Below, piece by piece: positions 34,342 through 43,912 of a DNA stretch of 64,000 nucleotides. Source of the DNA: Bradyrhizobium sp. CCBAU 51765 (GTDB lineage: Bacteria > Pseudomonadota > Alphaproteobacteria > Rhizobiales > Xanthobacteraceae); assembly GCF_015291725.1 (NCBI RefSeq), contig NZ_CP030038.1:6065001-6129000 (forward strand), in the 5' to 3' direction. Position numbers and translations under genes: made by a program. The notes under the pieces were generated by a model. It was not told where the DNA came from. It searched no databases and worked only from the letters and a program-made list of their open reading frames with translations. The stretch's first letter is position 1; each line of letters begins with the position of its first letter.

Positions 34342-35381
34342 GGCCGTGCCTGTGCACTGCGCGCCTTGCGATCCAGCCAGTCCTGCGCGGCCTGGAAGCG
34401 GGTGAGCCCCGGCACGGTCGCCGCGAGATTGATCGACTGCCATTTCGGATCGAAGCCCGGCGCCTGCAGCCGGTCGATCCGCGAGAACAGGTACTCGACC
34501 AGGCGCGCCACGCGTTGGTAACGATTCGAATGTTGCGGCCAGTTGAACGCAACGAGCGCTGTCGGCACCGCGATGGTCGAGATCCGCTCGTCCTGCCTGA
34601 TCAGACTGGGATACTCTTTGGCATCCAGGGTCGCGGGCAGATAATAGTCCTCGAACTTCCTGTCGTAGTTGACTGGGAGGAACTTGAATCCAGCCTCCCA
34701 GCGGCCCTTTACGAAGGCGTCGACGGGTTTCGATGTAATGAACACGACGGCCGACATCTCGCCCTTGCGCATCTGTTCCAGGGCCACCTGATGCGGAATG
34801 AATGTCTTGTCGACATCGATGCCGAGACGGCTGAAGATCAGTGGCCCTGAATAGGCGGCTGCGGTGCCCAATGTGTTGAAGTTCACCTTCTTGCCGGCAA
34901 GGTCCTGCAGGCTTGTGATTTCAGGCCGCACAAAAATGTGCAGCTCGGATGGGAAGAGATTGAGCAGATACGTGATGCGGCTTCGGATCTGCGGTGCCTG
35001 AACCTTGTACTCTTCGAGCGCGTCGGAATTGATGATGGCGGTATCGACGCCACGCAAATACAGCAGCGCATTCAGATTGTCGGTGGCCCCCCGCGTGACG
35101 ATCGGCAGGAGATGCAGGTCCGCTCCGTCGTCGACGACGCGAGCCATTTCTGCGGCGAGGCGGATCGGTGCGCCCTCGAGCAGACCGCCGGCGAGCCCGA
35201 CCGTCCAGGCGTTCATCCGGTCCTTTTCATTCTCTTGCGGGAGCGGCCTTCGGACGAGTTGAGCATCGGCCCTGGTCTTTCTCGCCGTTTGCGCTTCCAA
35301 GCAGGCCGTCTGAAGCATCGTCGCGACCGGCACCAACCAGGCGAGCAGGAGCAATGAGAGTGACCTTGGCGCTCTGTTCAT
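34338..35381 (-). CDS. TAXI-family TRAP solute receptor-like protein
   Basis: A 347-residue protein with an N-terminal signal or anchor (SLSLLLLAWLVPVATMLQTA). Its periplasmic-binding fold is of the TAXI type, with segments WTVGLAGGLLEGAPIRLAAEMARV, DTAIINSDALEEYK and LAGKKVNFNTLGTAAAYSGPLIFSRLG. TAXI proteins normally feed fused TRAP permeases, but none is adjacent here. Neighbours are exported proteins and a coiled-coil membrane protein, so it may sense or scavenge a solute rather than transport alone. The ATG at 35381 starts the signal peptide. Confidence 0.85.
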   Translation of the reverse strand: MNRAPRSLSLLLLAWLVPVATMLQTACLEAQTARKTRADAQLVRRPLPQENEKDRMNAWTVGLAGGLLEGAPIRLAAEMARVVDDGADLHLLPIVTRGATDNLNALLYLRGVDTAIINSDALEEYKVQAPQIRSRITYLLNLFPSELHIFVRPEITSLQDLAGKKVNFNTLGTAAAYSGPLIFSRLGIDVDKTFIPHQVALEQMRKGEMSAVVFITSKPVDAFVKGRWEAGFKFLPVNYDRKFEDYYLPATLDAKEYPSLIRQDERISTIAVPTALVAFNWPQHSNRYQRVARLVEYLFSRIDRLQAPGFDPKWQSINLAATVPGLTRFQAAQDWLDRKARSAQARP

Positions 35382-35445
35382 GTCGTTTCCCTTCCGAATC
35401 AGCCATCGCAACCTTTCGTCCCGAGGGACTGCAACAAGTCCACTC

Positions 35446-37080
35446 TCAGCGCCGCAACGCATCCAACCGTTCCTTCGCTTGGCGAATACCGCCCCGGTGT
35501 GCCTTCGCGTAGAGCTCTCGCGCCTTGGCCGCTTCGCCGCGCGTTCCATAGGTCCCCCAGGCGGACAGAACCGCCGGATCGTATGTCTCCGCGAGCATGA
35601 AACTTGCCTGGGCGATGTCCTTCTCGGCCGCGAGCTCGAGTACGATCCGCGCTGCACCGATATTTCCCTGATCGAGCAACGCCTTGGCGCGCGGGATCAA
35701 TCGGGCCTCCGCCTCGTTTTGGTTTGCGGCAGTCAGCGGCTCCGCGACAGTCGCTTCCACGCTCCGCGTCGCCGGCAAGATCGGGCCTTCATTTGTTTGC
35801 TGCACCTGGAGGCGCGCATCGGCCGGGCCCGATGCCGATGCACGGTCTTTCTGCTTGGCTTCGATCCCGCTCCGCTCCTGTTGCAGCGACTGCCGCAGTT
35901 CGGCAATCTCTCGGTTCGCAGCCTGTCTCTGCTGCGAGGCCTCATCGTTCGCCTCGCGCAATTGCACGTTCCGGGTTTCGATCTCACGGCGCGTTTCGGC
36001 AAGTTCCCTCGCCAGCGCGGCTGCATGCGCCTGGGCCTCTTCGAGAGCGCGGCGTTGTTGTTCGGCATTGGCCGTTACCGCTTGCGCTGCTTTGGCCTGG
36101 GCAGCGAGGTCGGCGTTCTTCTGCCGCTCGTCTTGCAAAGACTGCCGCAGCTCGGCAACCTCCCGCCCCACTGCCTCCCTTTGTTCAGCGGCCGCAGCAT
36201 CCGCTATGAGCGATCCGCGAGGTATTCCGGCGAGTTCGCTCGCGAGCGCGGCGGCGCGTGACTGCGCCTCGTGGCGTTCCTGTTCGGCGCTCGCCGCTGC
36301 CGCCTGCGCGGCGTTCGCCTGCTTCACGAGGAGGCCACTTCTTTGCCGCTCCTGCTGCAGGGACTGCTGCAGTTCCGCGATCTCCCGCGCCGCCGCATCT
36401 CTACGCTGCGCGGCCACCTCGTCCGCGTTCCGGGATTGCGCGTTACCTGCGTCGATCTCGCGGCGGGCTCCGGCAAGTTCGTTCGCGAGCTCGGCGCTGT
36501 GAGCTTGCTCCTGTTGAAGTGATTTCCGCAGCTCCTCCGCGGCGATTTCCGCCGTGTGCGTGCGCTGGACTGCCTCGTCGAGCTCCCTGTGCGCCTCGGC
36601 CAGCTCGTTGGCGCGCGCTTCAATGCGCGGCGCGTCTTCGTCCAGCCGCTGGCTTGGCCGTACCACGCTTGCCGGATCCGCCTGCATCAGCGCTCCGGTC
36701 GCTTCGCGTTGAAAGAGCCCTAGCGAACCGGTCGTGATTTCCGGCCGCTGATCGAGGCTGAGCGCGCTCTCGCTACCGATGCGCGTCATGTCCGGTTGCG
36801 CCGTGAATGGTGTGAACACGCCGAGCAGGGAAGCTCCGACGAAGATGACGGGGATCAAAATTGCAGCCGTCACGAGCGAGCCGCCCGATCGTTCGTCGTC
36901 CGGATCGACATCCTCCGTCACGGGATACCAATGGGTCGGCGCAGGATCGATTGGCGAGCCGTCCCGCCAGACCCATTTATCCGCCTCGGGTGACCAGTGG
37001 CCGACCTCAACAGCCCCGGTCGCGTCCTCTACCCAGAGGTCCTCTCCGCTCCTCGGTGCTGTATCAATTGGTCGGCGCAT
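35446..37080 (-). CDS. Membrane-anchored coiled-coil protein with Sel1/TPR-like tail
   Basis: A 544-residue protein. Residues 1-65 are an acidic, tryptophan-rich cytoplasmic head (WSPEADKWVWRDGSPIDPAPTHWYPV). A single membrane helix follows (about 71-92), then a long heptad-like region (about 145-420) with repeated units such as REIAELQQSLQQERQ, REVAELRQSLQDERQ and REIAELRQSLQQERS. The C-terminal 90 residues look like Sel1/TPR helices (ALLDQGNIGAARIVLELAAEKDIAQASFMLAETYDP). It is 64 bases upstream of the TAXI gene and heads a probable four-gene operon ending at 33071. Function unknown; a scaffold spanning the periplasm is a reasonable guess. Confidence 0.8.
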   Translation of the reverse strand: MRRPIDTAPRSGEDLWVEDATGAVEVGHWSPEADKWVWRDGSPIDPAPTHWYPVTEDVDPDDERSGGSLVTAAILIPVIFVGASLLGVFTPFTAQPDMTRIGSESALSLDQRPEITTGSLGLFQREATGALMQADPASVVRPSQRLDEDAPRIEARANELAEAHRELDEAVQRTHTAEIAAEELRKSLQQEQAHSAELANELAGARREIDAGNAQSRNADEVAAQRRDAAAREIAELQQSLQQERQRSGLLVKQANAAQAAAASAEQERHEAQSRAAALASELAGIPRGSLIADAAAAEQREAVGREVAELRQSLQDERQKNADLAAQAKAAQAVTANAEQQRRALEEAQAHAAALARELAETRREIETRNVQLREANDEASQQRQAANREIAELRQSLQQERSGIEAKQKDRASASGPADARLQVQQTNEGPILPATRSVEATVAEPLTAANQNEAEARLIPRAKALLDQGNIGAARIVLELAAEKDIAQASFMLAETYDPAVLSAWGTYGTRGEAAKARELYAKAHRGGIRQAKERLDALRR

Positions 37081-37422
37081 GTATCACGCCTCTCTCGACG
37101 CCAACTCCAATGGATCGGATGGCTCGGCCTGGTCGCATGGTTCAGTGCTCGATCAGAACACGCGTAGATCGAAATGAGGTCAGGGCGGTGCTCCGCCGCG
37201 ATTTAATTTGTTAAATATATAAAAAGCTATATAATATTAACTAGATGATAAGTCAAATTAAATAATTCGTCTCGAGATTTGCCGCTGCCGACGTCAGGTT
37301 CGACGACCGGTCATCGAGCAATGTCGTTATCCCGCCCACGGCTCCCCCGCCCGCGGCTTGCCGCGGGCCGCCATCCTCCGCGGAGTGAAATTGGAAGCCT
37401 CGTGCCGTCGGGCGACCGCCCC
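37081..37422 (-). promoter_or_regulatory. AT-rich leader of the coiled-coil operon
   Basis: The 342-base gap contains a very AT-rich run (about 37199-37270: many taaa/tata steps, such as gttaaatatataaaaagc) in otherwise GC-rich DNA. It sits 120-190 bases before the coiled-coil gene. It may be a promoter, a nucleoid-protein binding site, or a transferred segment. The remainder near 37280-37420 shows no gene. Confidence 0.5.
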
Positions 37423-38523
37423 TCACCCCTTGCCCGCCGGCGGGACGACATACAGCGTCAGCGCAAACACCGCATAGATGAACAGCATCAGGGCGCCGAC
37501 GAACCAGGCCGAGCGCCCGCTGGCGGTGATGAAGGCCGACGTGACGGTTGCAATCATCACCATGGTGACGGCGCCCGGCCAGAACTGCAGGTTCATCGGC
37601 GTGGGTCCCACGACATAGCTGAGCAGCACCAGCGCGGGTGCAACGAACAGCGCGATCTGGGAGGCGCTGCCGAGCGCGATGCTGACGGCCATGTCGAGCC
37701 GGTCCTTGCGCGCCGCGGCAAAGGCCACCGCGAATTCGGCGGCGGCGCCGACCAGCGAGACGACGATGAAGCCGACAAAGGCCGCGCTCATCCCGAAGGT
37801 TTCCGCCGCCTTCTGCACCGATTCCACGAAGATTTCGCTGACCAGCGCGACCAGCACCGTGACGATGAGCAGCGTGCCGGCGGCTATTCCGATCGGCCAG
37901 TGCGCCTCCTTGTCGTCGCCATGATCGGAGCTTGCGAACAGCTCCTTGTGCGTAACAAGCGAGAACAACAGGCCGAGCGCATAAGCGATGATGAGCAGGA
38001 TCGAAATTCCGACGCTGAGCTTGTTCAGGATGCCCCCACCTTGGGGCAGGTACTGGAGATCGGCGACGGCCGAAGGCGCAAGCAGGGCGACGGTTGCCAT
38101 CAACAGCAGGCCGGACGAGAGCCGCGCGCCAGCGCGGTTATACTCCTGCACATGGTAGCGCATGCCGCCGATCAGCAGGCAGGCGCCGAGCATGAATATC
38201 GCGTTGGTCACGATCGCGCCCGCAATCGAGGCCTTCACCAGCATGTACTGGCCCGCCCGCAGCGCGGTGATGGCGATGATCAACTCCGTCAGATTGCCGA
38301 GTGTTGCATTGAGCAGTCCGCCCACGGCATCGCCGGTCTTGGCAGCGACCGCTTCTGTGGCGTGGCTGAGCAGCGCCGCCAGCGGCACGATCGCAAGCAC
38401 GGCCAGCACGAAGAGCAGCGTGTGGGAGTGCGGCGCAGCCGCATCGGCCACCAGCACGATGGGTACAAAGACCAGCATCCAGAGCAAAGGGGTGTCCCGG
38501 ATTTCCCTGAGCAAAGCTCCCAT
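37423..38523 (-). CDS. Calcium/proton antiporter (CAX/ChaA-type)
   Basis: A 366-residue membrane protein with about eleven helices and two inverted repeats. Each carries the family's ion-site motif: GGLLNATLGNLTELIIAITALR in the first half, and VSLVGAAAEFAVAFAAARK in the second. These glutamate-bearing helices form the cation path. An acidic or serine-rich loop is near DHGDDKEAHWPIG. It exports Ca2+ (or Na+/K+) in exchange for protons. The ATG at 38523 has GGAAGG upstream; ATG 38541 is an alternative, and the frame reaching 38730 is too long and non-hydrophobic. Confidence 0.88.
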   Translation of the reverse strand: MGALLREIRDTPLLWMLVFVPIVLVADAAAPHSHTLLFVLAVLAIVPLAALLSHATEAVAAKTGDAVGGLLNATLGNLTELIIAITALRAGQYMLVKASIAGAIVTNAIFMLGACLLIGGMRYHVQEYNRAGARLSSGLLLMATVALLAPSAVADLQYLPQGGGILNKLSVGISILLIIAYALGLLFSLVTHKELFASSDHGDDKEAHWPIGIAAGTLLIVTVLVALVSEIFVESVQKAAETFGMSAAFVGFIVVSLVGAAAEFAVAFAAARKDRLDMAVSIALGSASQIALFVAPALVLLSYVVGPTPMNLQFWPGAVTMVMIATVTSAFITASGRSAWFVGALMLFIYAVFALTLYVVPPAGKG

Positions 38524-38846
38524 ATCGACGCCGCCTTCCATCGATGCGTTGATGGATGGTGTGGCGGCCCTGCGGGGTGAGTATTGATCTGCCTCAAGGC
38601 GAGACGGCGCGCCGCCAAATGGCGTGAGGCCGGACATCACGCATCGCGAGAATGCGCCCTCGTTCACGACCGCCGGCACGATAGCATCATGCCAGTGTTT
38701 TGCCCGACGGGTCAACGTGATCGAGGTCACGGATGTCGTCGCGAGGCTCCTCGAAGAATCCCTTGTCGATCAAGGGGCCTTCTACTGTGCATGGGGTTGT
38801 TTCGCGATTTTGTCTTGAGCCCACCGAAAAAATTCGCGAGACCTCC
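38524..38846. other. Intergenic region without recognised gene
   Basis: 323 bases between the antiporter and the dehydrogenase genes, both on the minus strand. It should contain the antiporter promoter. A short inverted pair (ccttgtcgatcaagg at about 38760) is present, but no clear coding frame, RNA gene or repeat family was recognised. Confidence 0.4.
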
Positions 38847-39908
38847 TCACCCTCCCTGCAGGATCTCCGCAATCGCGGCCCCCGCCGCGATGGTGCCGAG
38901 CCTGCCGCCGACGTCGCGCGTGGCCCTGCCCTCGCCGATCGCCTTTGCCACCGCTGCCTCGATCGCGCGCGCAGCCTCCTCATAGCGCACGGCGCCGCTG
39001 TTCTGGCCGTGCCAGGCCAGCAGCAAGGCCGACGACAGGACCAACGAGACCGGATTGGCGACGTCCTGCCCCGCAATGTCGGGCGCCGAGCCGTGCGCGG
39101 CCTGCGCCATGGCATAGCGGTCGCCGACATTGAGCGAGCCGCCGAGGCCCAGGCTACCGGAGAGTTCCGCCGTGAGATCGGACAGGATGTCGCCGAACAT
39201 GTTGGTCGCGACGATGACGTCGAAGCGGTCGGGATTGCGCACCACATGCGCCATCATGGCATCGACCAGGATGTCGTCGACCACGAGACCGGGATACGTC
39301 CTTGCCGCCGCGCGGCAGATGTCCAGGAACATGCCATCCCCGATCTTGAGCACATTGGCCTTGTGCACGATGGTCAGATGCTTGCGCCGCTTCATCGCGA
39401 GCCGGCAGGCGGCGTGCGCGATGCGCTCGCAGCACGCCCGCGTGATCCTTCGCAGCGAGATCACGAGGTCAGGCGTGACCAGCATCTCGCCATTGCCCTG
39501 CTCCATGTTGCGGTCGGCGTAGAATCCTTCGGTGTTCTCGCGCACCACGACGAGGTCGAACTCGCCGAGGCGGCCGGGCCGCCCGGCATAGGTGCGCGCG
39601 GGCCTGACATTGGCATAGAGATCGAGGCTCTTGCGGAAGTGCCGCGACGGATTGATCTCGCCATGCGCCTCGTCCTTGAAGTCGAAGGTCGCGGTCGGCC
39701 CCAGGATCAGGCCATCGGCCGTGCGGACGATGTCGAGCAGCTCTGGGCGCACGGTGGTGCCTGATAGCCTCAAGCTCGCATGCCCGACCGCGTGCTCCTC
39801 CAGGCGCAGATTGAGCTGGAAGCGCTCGGAGGCTGCCCGCAGCACGCCCGTTGTCGCGGTCGTGATCTCCGGTCCGATGCCGTCACCGGGCAACACGACG
39901 ATATGCAT
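38847..39908 (-). CDS. Isocitrate/isopropylmalate dehydrogenase family protein
   Basis: A 353-residue cytoplasmic enzyme of the beta-decarboxylating dehydrogenase family. It has the N-terminal LPGDGIGPEI, the substrate/metal segment VRENTEGFYAD (matching the tartrate/isocitrate/isopropylmalate subgroup), lysine in VHKANVLKIGDGMF, the aspartates in DDILVDAMMAHVV and NMFGDILSDL, and NAD-side HGSAPDIAGQ. It should oxidise and decarboxylate a 2-hydroxyacid with NAD(P). It is not beside leucine or TCA genes, so a tartrate-, homoisocitrate- or isopropylmalate-like substrate cannot be chosen. The ATG at 39908 follows GGAGAG. Confidence 0.88.
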   Translation of the reverse strand: MHIVVLPGDGIGPEITTATTGVLRAASERFQLNLRLEEHAVGHASLRLSGTTVRPELLDIVRTADGLILGPTATFDFKDEAHGEINPSRHFRKSLDLYANVRPARTYAGRPGRLGEFDLVVVRENTEGFYADRNMEQGNGEMLVTPDLVISLRRITRACCERIAHAACRLAMKRRKHLTIVHKANVLKIGDGMFLDICRAAARTYPGLVVDDILVDAMMAHVVRNPDRFDVIVATNMFGDILSDLTAELSGSLGLGGSLNVGDRYAMAQAAHGSAPDIAGQDVANPVSLVLSSALLLAWHGQNSGAVRYEEAARAIEAAVAKAIGEGRATRDVGGRLGTIAAGAAIAEILQGG

Positions 39909-40091
39909 GGCGCTCTCCTGAGATTGCAACAGCCGCCGCGATCATACGCCGATGGATGGCATCAGCGCCCAACCTTCGCGCATACACAGCATGCGCGCTT
40001 GTGCCTGTGGCAGGCAGCCCGGCCGTAGTACATGCCGAGAGCCCCCAGCCCCGCCGCCGGAGCAACGCGCGAACGCAATGACAACCAGGCA

Positions 40092-41480
40092 ATGACAATC
40101 ACGTTACCGGCCGCCACGCGCGAGCCCGATCACACCATGTCCGATGGCCTGCCGGCCGGCCAGCGGCGCTGGGCTATCGCCGCGATCTTCACCGCGCTGG
40201 CGATGGCCTCGCTCGACACCGCGATCGCCAACATCGCCCTGCCCGCCATCGCAGCCGATCTGCACGTCACGCCGGAGCAGTCGGTCTGGGTCGTCAACGT
40301 CTACCAGATCGCGCTGGTCGCAACCCTGCTGCCGCTCGGAGCGCTCGGCGAGATCGTCGGGCACCAGCGCATCTATCTCGGCGGCCTGATCCTGTTCACC
40401 ATCGCCTCGCTGCTCTGCGCGGTGGCGTGGTCGCTGGACAGCCTGCTCGTCGCGCGCACCCTGCAGGGCCTGGGCGCGAGCGGCATCATGAGCGTCAACA
40501 CGGCGCTGGTGCGCTTCGTCTATCCCGGGCGGATGCAGGGCCGCGGTTTCGGCCACAACGCGCTGGTGGTCGCGACCGCCTTCACCTTCGGTCCCTCGAT
40601 CGCCTCCGCCATCCTGGCGATCGGCCCGTGGCCCTGGCTGTTCGCCGTCAACATCCCGTTCGGCCTCGTCGCCATCGGCATCGGCTTTGCGATGCTGCCG
40701 AAGACCCCGCGCGCCGATCACGGCTTCGACTTTCTCGGCGCGATCCTCGCCACCGCCTGCCTCGGCCTGTTCATCACCGGCATCGGCAGCGCCGCGCACA
40801 ATTTGTCGCCGGTGGTCGTGGGCATCGAGCTGGCCACCGCCCTCGCGCTCGGCTTCATCCTGACCCGCCGCCATGCCGACCATCCCGCGCCGATGCTGCC
40901 GATCGACCTGTTCAGCCGGCCGATGTTCGCGCTGTCGGCGGCGACCGCGGTGTGCTCCTTCGCGGTGCAGGGCCTCGCCTTCGTCTCGCTGCCGTTCTAC
41001 TTCGAGGACGTGCTCGGCCGCTCTCAGGTCGAGACCGGCTTCTTCATGACGCCCTGGCCGCTGGTGGTCGGCATCATGGCGCCGATCGCGGGACGCCTCT
41101 CCGACCGCTATGCCGTCGGCCTGCTCGGCGGCATCGGCCTCGTGCTGCTCGGCCTCGGCATGGCGCTGCTCGCCATGCTGCCGGCCAACCCTGCGATCGC
41201 CGACATCATCTGGCGCATGGTGATCTGCGGCATGGGGTTCGGCTTCTTCCAGGCGCCGAACATGAAGGCGGTGATGTCGAGCGCGCCGCCGCACCGCAGC
41301 GGCAGCGCCTCGGGCATCGTCGCCACTGCGCGCCTGACCGGGCAGACGACCGGCGCCGCGCTCGCCGCCGCCTGCTTCGCGCTCGCAGGTCACGACGGCG
41401 CGACACTGGCGCTGGCGCTTGGCGCAGGCTTTGCCGCACTCGGCAGCGTGATGAGCTTCCTGCGGCTCGCCGTGAAGTAG
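40092..41480 (+). CDS. DHA2-family MFS drug/H+ antiporter
   Basis: A 462-residue membrane protein with about fourteen helices. The motif MASLDTAIANIALPAIAADL is the typical helix-1 signature ('LDxTIVNVALP') of the EmrB/QacA group, and LGEIVGHQRIYLGG corresponds to MFS motif A. It is likely to pump out hydrophobic or organic toxins. The start is uncertain: ATGs occur at 40032, 40092 and 40137, none with a strong ribosome site. It converges with the PLA2-like gene. No outer-membrane or adaptor partner is adjacent. Confidence 0.85.
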   Translation: MTITLPAATREPDHTMSDGLPAGQRRWAIAAIFTALAMASLDTAIANIALPAIAADLHVTPEQSVWVVNVYQIALVATLLPLGALGEIVGHQRIYLGGLILFTIASLLCAVAWSLDSLLVARTLQGLGASGIMSVNTALVRFVYPGRMQGRGFGHNALVVATAFTFGPSIASAILAIGPWPWLFAVNIPFGLVAIGIGFAMLPKTPRADHGFDFLGAILATACLGLFITGIGSAAHNLSPVVVGIELATALALGFILTRRHADHPAPMLPIDLFSRPMFALSAATAVCSFAVQGLAFVSLPFYFEDVLGRSQVETGFFMTPWPLVVGIMAPIAGRLSDRYAVGLLGGIGLVLLGLGMALLAMLPANPAIADIIWRMVICGMGFGFFQAPNMKAVMSSAPPHRSGSASGIVATARLTGQTTGAALAAACFALAGHDGATLALALGAGFAALGSVMSFLRLAVK

Positions 41481-41512
41481 ACCGGACGCGTTGGCACGCT
41501 TTTCAGCGGGCC

Positions 41513-43708
41513 TCACGGCGCCTTCTGCGCGATCGGACGGCTCACGACTGCCGCCGCATCGAGCGGCTCGCACTTGACCGTCCGTGTCAGCCTTGGCGGC
41601 CCTGTCCAACCCGCGGTCTCGCTCACGGGCACAAACGTGCTCCCTTGCGGCGCCAGGATGATCGGCTCCGACTTCAGGCAGAGATCAGGAAATGCGATGC
41701 CATGGCCGCCGGCTCGGGTGAACCGCCCGACCAGCATCTGGGAGGCCTGCATCCGCGTCGCCGGCGACGCCCGCATCGTACGCTCGGGATCGAACGCGCG
41801 GTAGCACGGCCAGTCGGTGTGGTTCGGTGCGAACTCGTACACGACCCGGCACGCCGCTCCGGCCGATTTCACGAAGGGCATATTCGAAGGCGCCGCGGCA
41901 TCGCGTTCGAAAACCAATGTCTGCAGCGTCAACGCTTCCGTCGTCGCGTCGGACGTGACGGGCTTGCCCGATTGGACCGCAACTTCTCCGCGCGAGAACA
42001 CCAGCTTGGTTCTGGGTCGCGCGTCCCTGGTCTCCAGCACCAGCATGGGCCTCTCCGCCCAGGAGCGATCCAGTTCCACCTCGCCGTTGCCCATCATCAG
42101 TTGCACATTGCCGACGGAGGGCTTGTCCTTGGCGAAATCGATCATGCGAAGGTGCACGCTCGACTTCGCCGCCTCGAGGCTCAGGAAACGCAGGTCGTCC
42201 ACCTTGCGCGTGATCGGCATCATCGGATCGAAGCGATCGTCGATGTCGAACCGCACGATCTTCTTCAGCCTGGCCGGGAGAGGCCCTCTTGCGGCGAGCG
42301 GCGGCGCAACGTCGATCACGAGCAGAGCGCCTTCGGGCGAAAAAGTATTGCCAAAGGCGCGCTGCCAGACGGCGGTCAGCAGCGAGTCCGCCTGCTGCGC
42401 GATGTCCCTCGCGAAATAGATCTGCTGCCCGGGACGAACCAGCGGAAAGTTCTGAAACGCGCCGAGCGCCGCGCCCTTGCGGACCTCCGTTTCGGGGAAG
42501 GTGACGCATTTGGACCGGTCGTCATGGTCGGTCTCCTCGACCTTCCGGGACGCCGAGCGCGAACAGAAGCTCAGATGGTGCTCTGCCGTCTTCTGTGGGC
42601 TGGCCGAGATCGCATAGATGAGATCCGAACTTCCGGGTACCTCCATCGGAAGCGGAGAGGTCGCGAACATGTCGACTTCCACGCGGGTCAGCGATGGGCC
42701 CGCATCGACCGAGCAGAGATCCCGGGTCGGCAAGGTATTGGTGAGGAGACGCGCCGCATCGGCGCTGACGACACAGGATATGCTGTTCTCCGAGTTATTC
42801 CGGCTCATCCAGATCAGATGGTTCTTGCCCGCTCCATCGACCAGGAGATGCGGCGCCGCGTGCCGCCGGCGTGGCGGCAACCAGACCGGCATGGTTTCGG
42901 TCAGCATGGGCACGCGCTTGAGCAGCACGTCCGGCAACCGCGTCACCCCGACCGAGCGCAGTTCGGCGCTGACGGCGTTGGGATCGGTGGTCCACTCGAG
43001 AACGGGAACCGCCGCGCAGGTGATGCAGGTCACGGCCAGATTGGAGCGAAGGTTCTCGAACATGAGAATGACCTCATCGGGGTCGTCCGCGTATTTGGCA
43101 GGTAGCGTCGCCTTGAATGGATGATCGACCACGCGACTGACCTGAAACCCGTTCGATCGTGACGGATCCGAGTCGAATTCGAAGTAGGTCGATCGGTCCC
43201 AGCCGCGATAGGCGTTGTACCCTCCGAGACTCACGCCGGCCAGAACCATCTTGGAATCGGTCTGACAGCGCGCCGCGCTGCTTTCCTGACTGCTGTTTCG
43301 TATGTAGACGCACAGCCGAAAAGCCGCGTTCTGCAGAATGCGGTCGCAATCGTTCTGGTTATAGCCGTAGGTCGCAAGGCCGTGGCGATAGCACAGGTCG
43401 TGAAAGACGCAGGCCTGCCTGAAGCGCTGCAGGACGAGATGGCGCTTCTGGTTGGAATCCGTCCCGCTGTCGAACAATATGTTGGCCCAGGGCGGCAGGC
43501 TGCAGTTCAAGCCCTCGCCGCTGCCGCCGATGGTGCTGACGACGTCCGGCCCCGATTGAAAGGCCGTGACCGTGGCGGGCATCTCGCCGTCGGTGATGTC
43601 GTCGACGTTCTTGTAGATGGAATCGGCGATGAAGGAAGGCAGATACGCGAAAGCCAGAACCGCCACGACAATCAATGCAATCGACCAGCGGATCACCTTC
43701 CTGAACAT
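41513..43708 (-). CDS. Large membrane-anchored protein with phospholipase A2-like motif
   Basis: A 731-residue protein with one N-terminal membrane helix (about 8-25) and a large extracytoplasmic part. Residues 96-133 hold C100-x-x-H103-D104-x-C106-Y107 and N119-D120-C121-D122, plus C133. This is the cysteine-framed His-Asp active-site pattern of prokaryotic and eukaryotic phospholipase A2. The remaining 590 residues are beta-rich and unrecognised, with several cysteines (for example CSVDAGPSL and CITCAAVPV). A lipid-cleaving or lipid-binding surface protein is the best guess. It is far larger than known bacterial PLA2s, and its neighbours give no clue. Confidence 0.65.
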   Translation of the reverse strand: MFRKVIRWSIALIVVAVLAFAYLPSFIADSIYKNVDDITDGEMPATVTAFQSGPDVVSTIGGSGEGLNCSLPPWANILFDSGTDSNQKRHLVLQRFRQACVFHDLCYRHGLATYGYNQNDCDRILQNAAFRLCVYIRNSSQESSAARCQTDSKMVLAGVSLGGYNAYRGWDRSTYFEFDSDPSRSNGFQVSRVVDHPFKATLPAKYADDPDEVILMFENLRSNLAVTCITCAAVPVLEWTTDPNAVSAELRSVGVTRLPDVLLKRVPMLTETMPVWLPPRRRHAAPHLLVDGAGKNHLIWMSRNNSENSISCVVSADAARLLTNTLPTRDLCSVDAGPSLTRVEVDMFATSPLPMEVPGSSDLIYAISASPQKTAEHHLSFCSRSASRKVEETDHDDRSKCVTFPETEVRKGAALGAFQNFPLVRPGQQIYFARDIAQQADSLLTAVWQRAFGNTFSPEGALLVIDVAPPLAARGPLPARLKKIVRFDIDDRFDPMMPITRKVDDLRFLSLEAAKSSVHLRMIDFAKDKPSVGNVQLMMGNGEVELDRSWAERPMLVLETRDARPRTKLVFSRGEVAVQSGKPVTSDATTEALTLQTLVFERDAAAPSNMPFVKSAGAACRVVYEFAPNHTDWPCYRAFDPERTMRASPATRMQASQMLVGRFTRAGGHGIAFPDLCLKSEPIILAPQGSTFVPVSETAGWTGPPRLTRTVKCEPLDAAAVVSRPIAQKAP

Positions 43709-43912
43709 GGCTCACCCCCGTTAAAGCCAATCTGGCAATGACGCAGCGGCGCACCGAAATCATGGCAGGCCCGGTGCCGTCCTGATGACGATCAGCTTGA
43801 GGTTGTTCGGCTGTCAAGCCGGGATCTCATACATGACAGCCGCTTTGATTGCCGGAAGGCCCGCCCGGCGGTGCATCGAAGCGCCCCGCGGTCCCCATCG
43901 GCTCTGCGGATG

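Noticed and set aside
40427..43105. 892-residue plus-strand open frame
   Set aside because: Overlaps the DHA2 exporter in another frame and the PLA2-like gene on the opposite strand; composition is arginine-rich with no hydrophobic pattern.
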